From Synechococcaceae cyanobacterium SM1_2_3 (GTDB lineage: Bacteria; Pseudomonadota; Gammaproteobacteria; Competibacterales; Competibacteraceae): a DNA stretch of 45,528 nucleotides. The translations under genes and the position numbers were made by a program. Location of the stretch: assembly GCA_012031845.1 (NCBI GenBank), contig JAAUTD010000002.1:1-45528 (forward strand), in the 5' to 3' direction. The notes under the pieces are model-generated. The model was not told the DNA's origin, ran no database searches, and saw nothing but the letters and a program-made list of their open reading frames with translations. This document shows positions 42,823 to 45,528 of the stretch, piece after piece. The number at the start of each line of letters is the position of its first letter. Position 1 is the first letter of the stretch.

Positions 42823-43110
42823 TTAGCTGTTTCTGGATGCTGATTCAAGTCCCAGTGACTCGACCAGCCCCAGCAACTGGGCGCTTTCCACCAGTGCTGC
42901 TGAAGGATTGCGCCAGCGTACCGGCGTTGCCCGCGCTTTCGCTGCGATGATCAGGCTCAAGAACAACTGTAGTACCGCCGCATGAATTTTACGCACGGCT
43001 TGGCCGTCAATCTCCAACGGTTGCCGGGTTTGCAGCGCGTCCAGCAGTTGTAGCCGCAGTGTTGCGGCATTGGCAATATCCAGATCAGCCGGGCATTCAA
43101 TGATGGTCAC
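42823..43110 (-). CDS. STAS-domain protein of the che operon
   Basis: This is a 95-residue protein with a STAS fold pattern: ECPADLDIANAATLRLQLLD, ALQTRQPLEIDGQAVRKIHA, AVLQLFLSLIIAAKARATPV, ALVESAQLLGL. STAS proteins are usually antagonists in partner-switching systems and are often found at the head of chemotaxis operons. The usual Asp-Ser/Thr-Ala phosphorylation site is here IHAAVLQ, so phosphoregulation at that point seems lost. The start is GTG 43110 with GGAGG just upstream, inside the end of the receptor gene spacer. Confidence 0.8.
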   Translation of the reverse strand: MTIIECPADLDIANAATLRLQLLDALQTRQPLEIDGQAVRKIHAAVLQLFLSLIIAAKARATPVRWRNPSAALVESAQLLGLVESLGLESASRNS

Positions 43111-43119
43111 AGACGCCTC

Positions 43120-45225
43120 CTAAAACTCTTCCCATTCCTCAGAACTGGAGGAAATAGCGGTCGTGGTGGGTTTACGTTCGACCGGCGCAGGCCGGGCGGT
43201 GGGTTGGGGCCTGACCGGGGCGGGTTTGGCCACCGGTCGCGGTTTGGTCGCTACCGATTTAATCGGGGTCGCCGGTCGCGAATGTTGATCCGCCGCAGAA
43301 CGCGATGGCGCAGCGGTGACAGATGCGCGGGTTGGCGTCGCCCGCTCATCCAGCTTAAAGAAGCTCATCAGGTTTTGCAGTTCTTTAGCCTGATCGCCCA
43401 TTGCGTTGCTGGCGGCGGCGGTTTCCTCGACCAGGGTGGCATTCTGCTGGGTTGCTTCATCAATTTGCAGAATCGCCTTGTTGACCTGATCGATCCCGCT
43501 GGCCTGTTCGCGGGTCGCTGCGGCGATTTCCGCCACGATGTCGCTGACTTTCTTGATGGAGGTCACCATCTCTTTCAAGGTGTGGCCGGAGCGTTCGACC
43601 AGGTGGCTGCCGTCCTTGACCTTGTTCACGCTGTCAGTAATCAAGCCTTTAATCTCCTTGGCCGCCTCGGCGCTGCGTTGCGCCAGCTTGCGCACTTCGC
43701 CCGCCACCACTGCAAAACCCCGGCCCTGCTCACCCGCCCGCGCTGCTTCCACCGCCGCATTCAGCGCCAGCAGGTTGGTTTGAAAGGCAATTTCGTCAAT
43801 CACGCCAATAATGTCGGCGATTTTCTGGCTGCTTTGGTTAATCGCGCTGATGGCGGTCATCGCCTGCTCCACCACCTGGCCGCCCTGTTCGGCCTGACCG
43901 TGGGCGGCGCGGGCCATTTGATTGGCCTGACCCGCATTATCCGCGCTTTGCTTCACCGTTGAGGCCAGTTCTTCCATGCTGGACGCGGTTTCCTCCAGCG
44001 CCGAGGCTTGCGCCTGGGTGCGCTGGGATAAATCGGCGCTGCCCTGCGCAATTTCCCGCGCCGCCGTATTCACCGTCTCCGTGCTTTCCTGCACCGTCTG
44101 GGTGATGCGCCGCAATTCTGTGGTCATGGTTTGCATGGCCGACTGTAATTGACCCATTTCATCATTCGAGGTGACGGGTATATCGGCGCTCAGATCGCCG
44201 CCAGCGATTTGGTTCACTACTTTGACCACGCTGCTTATCGGGTCAGCAACTCTTTTGGCGATTAGATAACCCATTGCAATTGCGATCAGGGTAAAGACAA
44301 TACCGGAAACTAGGATGATCATCATTAATAATCTGGCGCCCGACATGATCTCATTATGTTCAATGTTGCCAATGATTTTCCAGCCTGCCAAGGGTGCAGT
44401 GACTATGTGCGCCATTTGTTTAACTCCACCCTCTTCATAAAAGATAGTGGCGGTTGTAGATGTCATTGCTTCGGCAAGTTGCGGTATTTTGAGATCAGCT
44501 ACTTTCTTGGAAAGCAATTCCTTATTACGGTGGGCGAGAATTGCGCCATCAGGTTCGGCAAGCATCAGATACCCTGACGATCCTATTTTTGTTGAATTAA
44601 TAATTTCAGTGAGTTTTTTGAGAGTAATTTCTACCGCGCCGACAAATTCAACCTCTCCATTCGGGCCTTTCACTGCTTTGACAATAGCAATTGCATAATC
44701 ACCGGTTGTTGAGAGAAAGGCGTTTGCTACAGTCGCTTTTCCCGGATTTTTCAGTGCATCCTGATACCAGGGGCGTTTTCTGGGATCATAGCCTGCGTTC
44801 ATCGGAGACGTTGAGCTGGTAATCATGCCTCCGTGTCTGGTTCCTATATAGGTTTCAATATAATCAGGATGAGTAGCCTGAATAAGAGCCAGATGATTGA
44901 ACAACTCCTGTTCAACCGGATTTCGCTTGATGACGCTCATATCTGTGGGTTGCTTGGTCTCCATGAAACTATTGATTGCGCCATCCAGTTTTTTTATAGC
45001 CGGATGTGTGCAGATCATGTCAAGATTCAATAGCGCGTTTTCAAGCAAAATATCAATTACATTGCTGACTTGCGACATTTCTCCAGCCATTCGGGCGGTA
45101 AAATCCTGCTGCGCCCTACTCCCTACTGATTGGTTGACTATCAGAATGATGCACACGGTAGGAATAACAACCAGTGCTACTGAAGCCAGGAAAAGTTTCT
45201 TCTTTATACTGTTGAGCATCAGCAT
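43120..45225 (-). CDS. Methyl-accepting chemotaxis protein 3 with dCache sensor domain
   Basis: This is an intact receptor of about 701 residues. TM1 ([20 protein letters not shown]) and TM2 ([20 protein letters not shown], about 297-320) bracket a double-Cache domain with [38 protein letters not shown] and [23 protein letters not shown] ([20 protein letters not shown]) and the signalling hairpin ([20 protein letters not shown]) follow; a Pro/Lys-rich linker ends in SSSEEWEEF, a CheR-docking type tail. ATG 45225 is chosen because GAGGG lies 7 bases upstream; ATG 45231 is too close to it. A small-molecule ligand such as an amino or organic acid is likely for dCache, but the pocket residues cannot be assigned. 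It heads the che operon. Confidence 0.93.
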   Translation of the reverse strand: MLMLNSIKKKLFLASVALVVIPTVCIILIVNQSVGSRAQQDFTARMAGEMSQVSNVIDILLENALLNLDMICTHPAIKKLDGAINSFMETKQPTDMSVIKRNPVEQELFNHLALIQATHPDYIETYIGTRHGGMITSSTSPMNAGYDPRKRPWYQDALKNPGKATVANAFLSTTGDYAIAIVKAVKGPNGEVEFVGAVEITLKKLTEIINSTKIGSSGYLMLAEPDGAILAHRNKELLSKKVADLKIPQLAEAMTSTTATIFYEEGGVKQMAHIVTAPLAGWKIIGNIEHNEIMSGARLLMMIILVSGIVFTLIAIAMGYLIAKRVADPISSVVKVVNQIAGGDLSADIPVTSNDEMGQLQSAMQTMTTELRRITQTVQESTETVNTAAREIAQGSADLSQRTQAQASALEETASSMEELASTVKQSADNAGQANQMARAAHGQAEQGGQVVEQAMTAISAINQSSQKIADIIGVIDEIAFQTNLLALNAAVEAARAGEQGRGFAVVAGEVRKLAQRSAEAAKEIKGLITDSVNKVKDGSHLVERSGHTLKEMVTSIKKVSDIVAEIAAATREQASGIDQVNKAILQIDEATQQNATLVEETAAASNAMGDQAKELQNLMSFFKLDERATPTRASVTAAPSRSAADQHSRPATPIKSVATKPRPVAKPAPVRPQPTARPAPVERKPTTTAISSSSEEWEEF

Positions 45226-45254
45226 GGGCATACCCTCATATTTAATGGAAACTG

Positions 45255-45281
45255 TTATCAGATATGAGGTGTATAGCTTTA
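45255..45281 (-). promoter_or_regulatory. Sigma-28 (FliA) type promoter candidate for the che operon
   Basis: On the minus strand TAAAGCTA is followed, after exactly 15 bases from TAAA, by TCTGATAA. The FliA consensus is TAAAGTTT and GCCGATAA with this spacing; TAAAG and GATAA are kept. It ends about 30 bases before ATG 45225. Flagellar-class control of chemotaxis genes is well known in related bacteria. Confidence 0.55.
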
Positions 45282-45340
45282 CTCAATGAATTAATAATGA
45301 CAGCCTCTTGATATGGATGGGACTTTTGCTTGCTGCGACG

Positions 45341-45409
45341 CAAAACGGGCATCCTGCCCGTTGCAACACGAACTGTAAGTCGGCGCTGCGTCCCAAAGCG
45401 AAAGTCCTG
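45341..45409 (-). repeat. Dispersed repeat, inverted copy of 5702-5771 with full CAGGACTTTCGC terminus
   Basis: Read on the minus strand it begins CAGGACTTTCGCTTTGGGAC, passes through CAGTTCGTGTTGCAACGGGC and ends AGGATGCCCGTTTTGCG. It is the most complete copy of this class and shows that the CAGGACTTTCGC terminus belongs to it as well as to the 113-124 bp class. It lies between two receptor genes. Confidence 0.7.
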
Positions 45410-45450
45410 ATCGAAAAATTCAAAAGCCGTGCGCCAGAAATACATGCCTC

Positions 45451-45528
45451 CTAAAACTCTTCCCATTCGTCAGAACTGGAAATAGCGGTCGCAGTGGGTT
45501 TACGTTCGACCGGCGCAGGTCGGCAACG
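45451..45528 (-). CDS. Methyl-accepting chemotaxis protein 4, C-terminal end (partial)
   Basis: Only the last 25 or so residues are in the window, ending SSDEWEEF and a TAG stop at 45451-45453. The sequence is almost the same as the end of MCP3 (43120-43198), including the Arg-Lys-Pro rich linker, so this is a tandem paralogue reading into the right edge. Confidence 0.8.
   Translation of the reverse strand, partial: RCRPAPVERKPTATAISSSDEWEEF

Noticed and set aside
45242-45466. 74-codon open frame containing ATGRMPVLR
   Set aside because: This peptide is the translation of the dispersed ACGGGCAGGATGCCCGT repeat; there is no ribosome site or family match.

Overview
The window looks like chromosomal DNA of a GC-rich gammaproteobacterium. 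The gene content is typical of that class: a PatZ/YfiQ-type acetyltransferase, RecC, YicC, RNase PH, ThiC under a TPP riboswitch, a GspC-D-E secretion set, an OprI/Lpp-like lipoprotein and a full chemotaxis operon. A group-3d NAD-linked [NiFe] hydrogenase (hoxFUYHW) adds a facultative or fermentative flavour. Together these would fit Competibacteraceae-like organisms, but that placement is inference. I see no rRNA, tRNA, CRISPR array, transposase or phage gene.

Layout. 1-245: repeat cluster. 246-3678: patZ-like gene and a DUF721/DciA-like gene (+). 3675-7576: two membrane chemoreceptors (-). 7882-11991: recC and a secreted protein of unknown function (+). 12127-13888: divergent yicC and rph. 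13977-16006: thiC with its riboswitch (-). 16101-21425: a Uma2-like gene, then gspE, gspD and gspC (-). 21653-22634: a glycine-zipper protein and a hotdog thioesterase (-). 22719-24665: thiD and an alpha/beta hydrolase (+). 24681-29903: the hydrogenase operon hoxF-U-Y-H-W, transcribed leftwards. 30251-33203: an envelope group with two L,D-transpeptidases flanking an OprI/Lpp-like lipoprotein, then an OsmC protein. 33532-35842: a SrfA-like protein and a secreted protein (-). 35916-45528: a chemotaxis operon read right to left as receptor, STAS, cheY, cheA, cheW, cheR, cheD, cheB, soluble receptor, with the 3' end of another receptor at the right edge.

How the parts fit. The che operon encodes a complete phosphorelay with methylation adaptation and a deamidase. 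A good sigma-28 type promoter lies just before its first receptor. The hox operon encodes the diaphorase and hydrogenase modules plus the dedicated endopeptidase. The transpeptidases and lipoprotein could form a cell-wall tethering set.

Two cross-cutting observations matter most. First, about 13 genes, including strongly conserved ones (rph, thiC, recC, cheB, hoxH, gspE), are broken by about 20 single-base or two-base indels, mostly losses next to short homopolymers. This looks like uncorrected sequencing error rather than gene decay, so I annotate these genes as whole CDSs and give the break points. Second, at least five intergenic spacers carry modular repeats that share the terminus CAGGACTTTCGC (or its reverse complement), with several different cores. 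I found no clearly new multi-gene system; the repeat family, the shared GD[VI]ELF tails and the transpeptidase/lipoprotein group are the best candidates for a second look.
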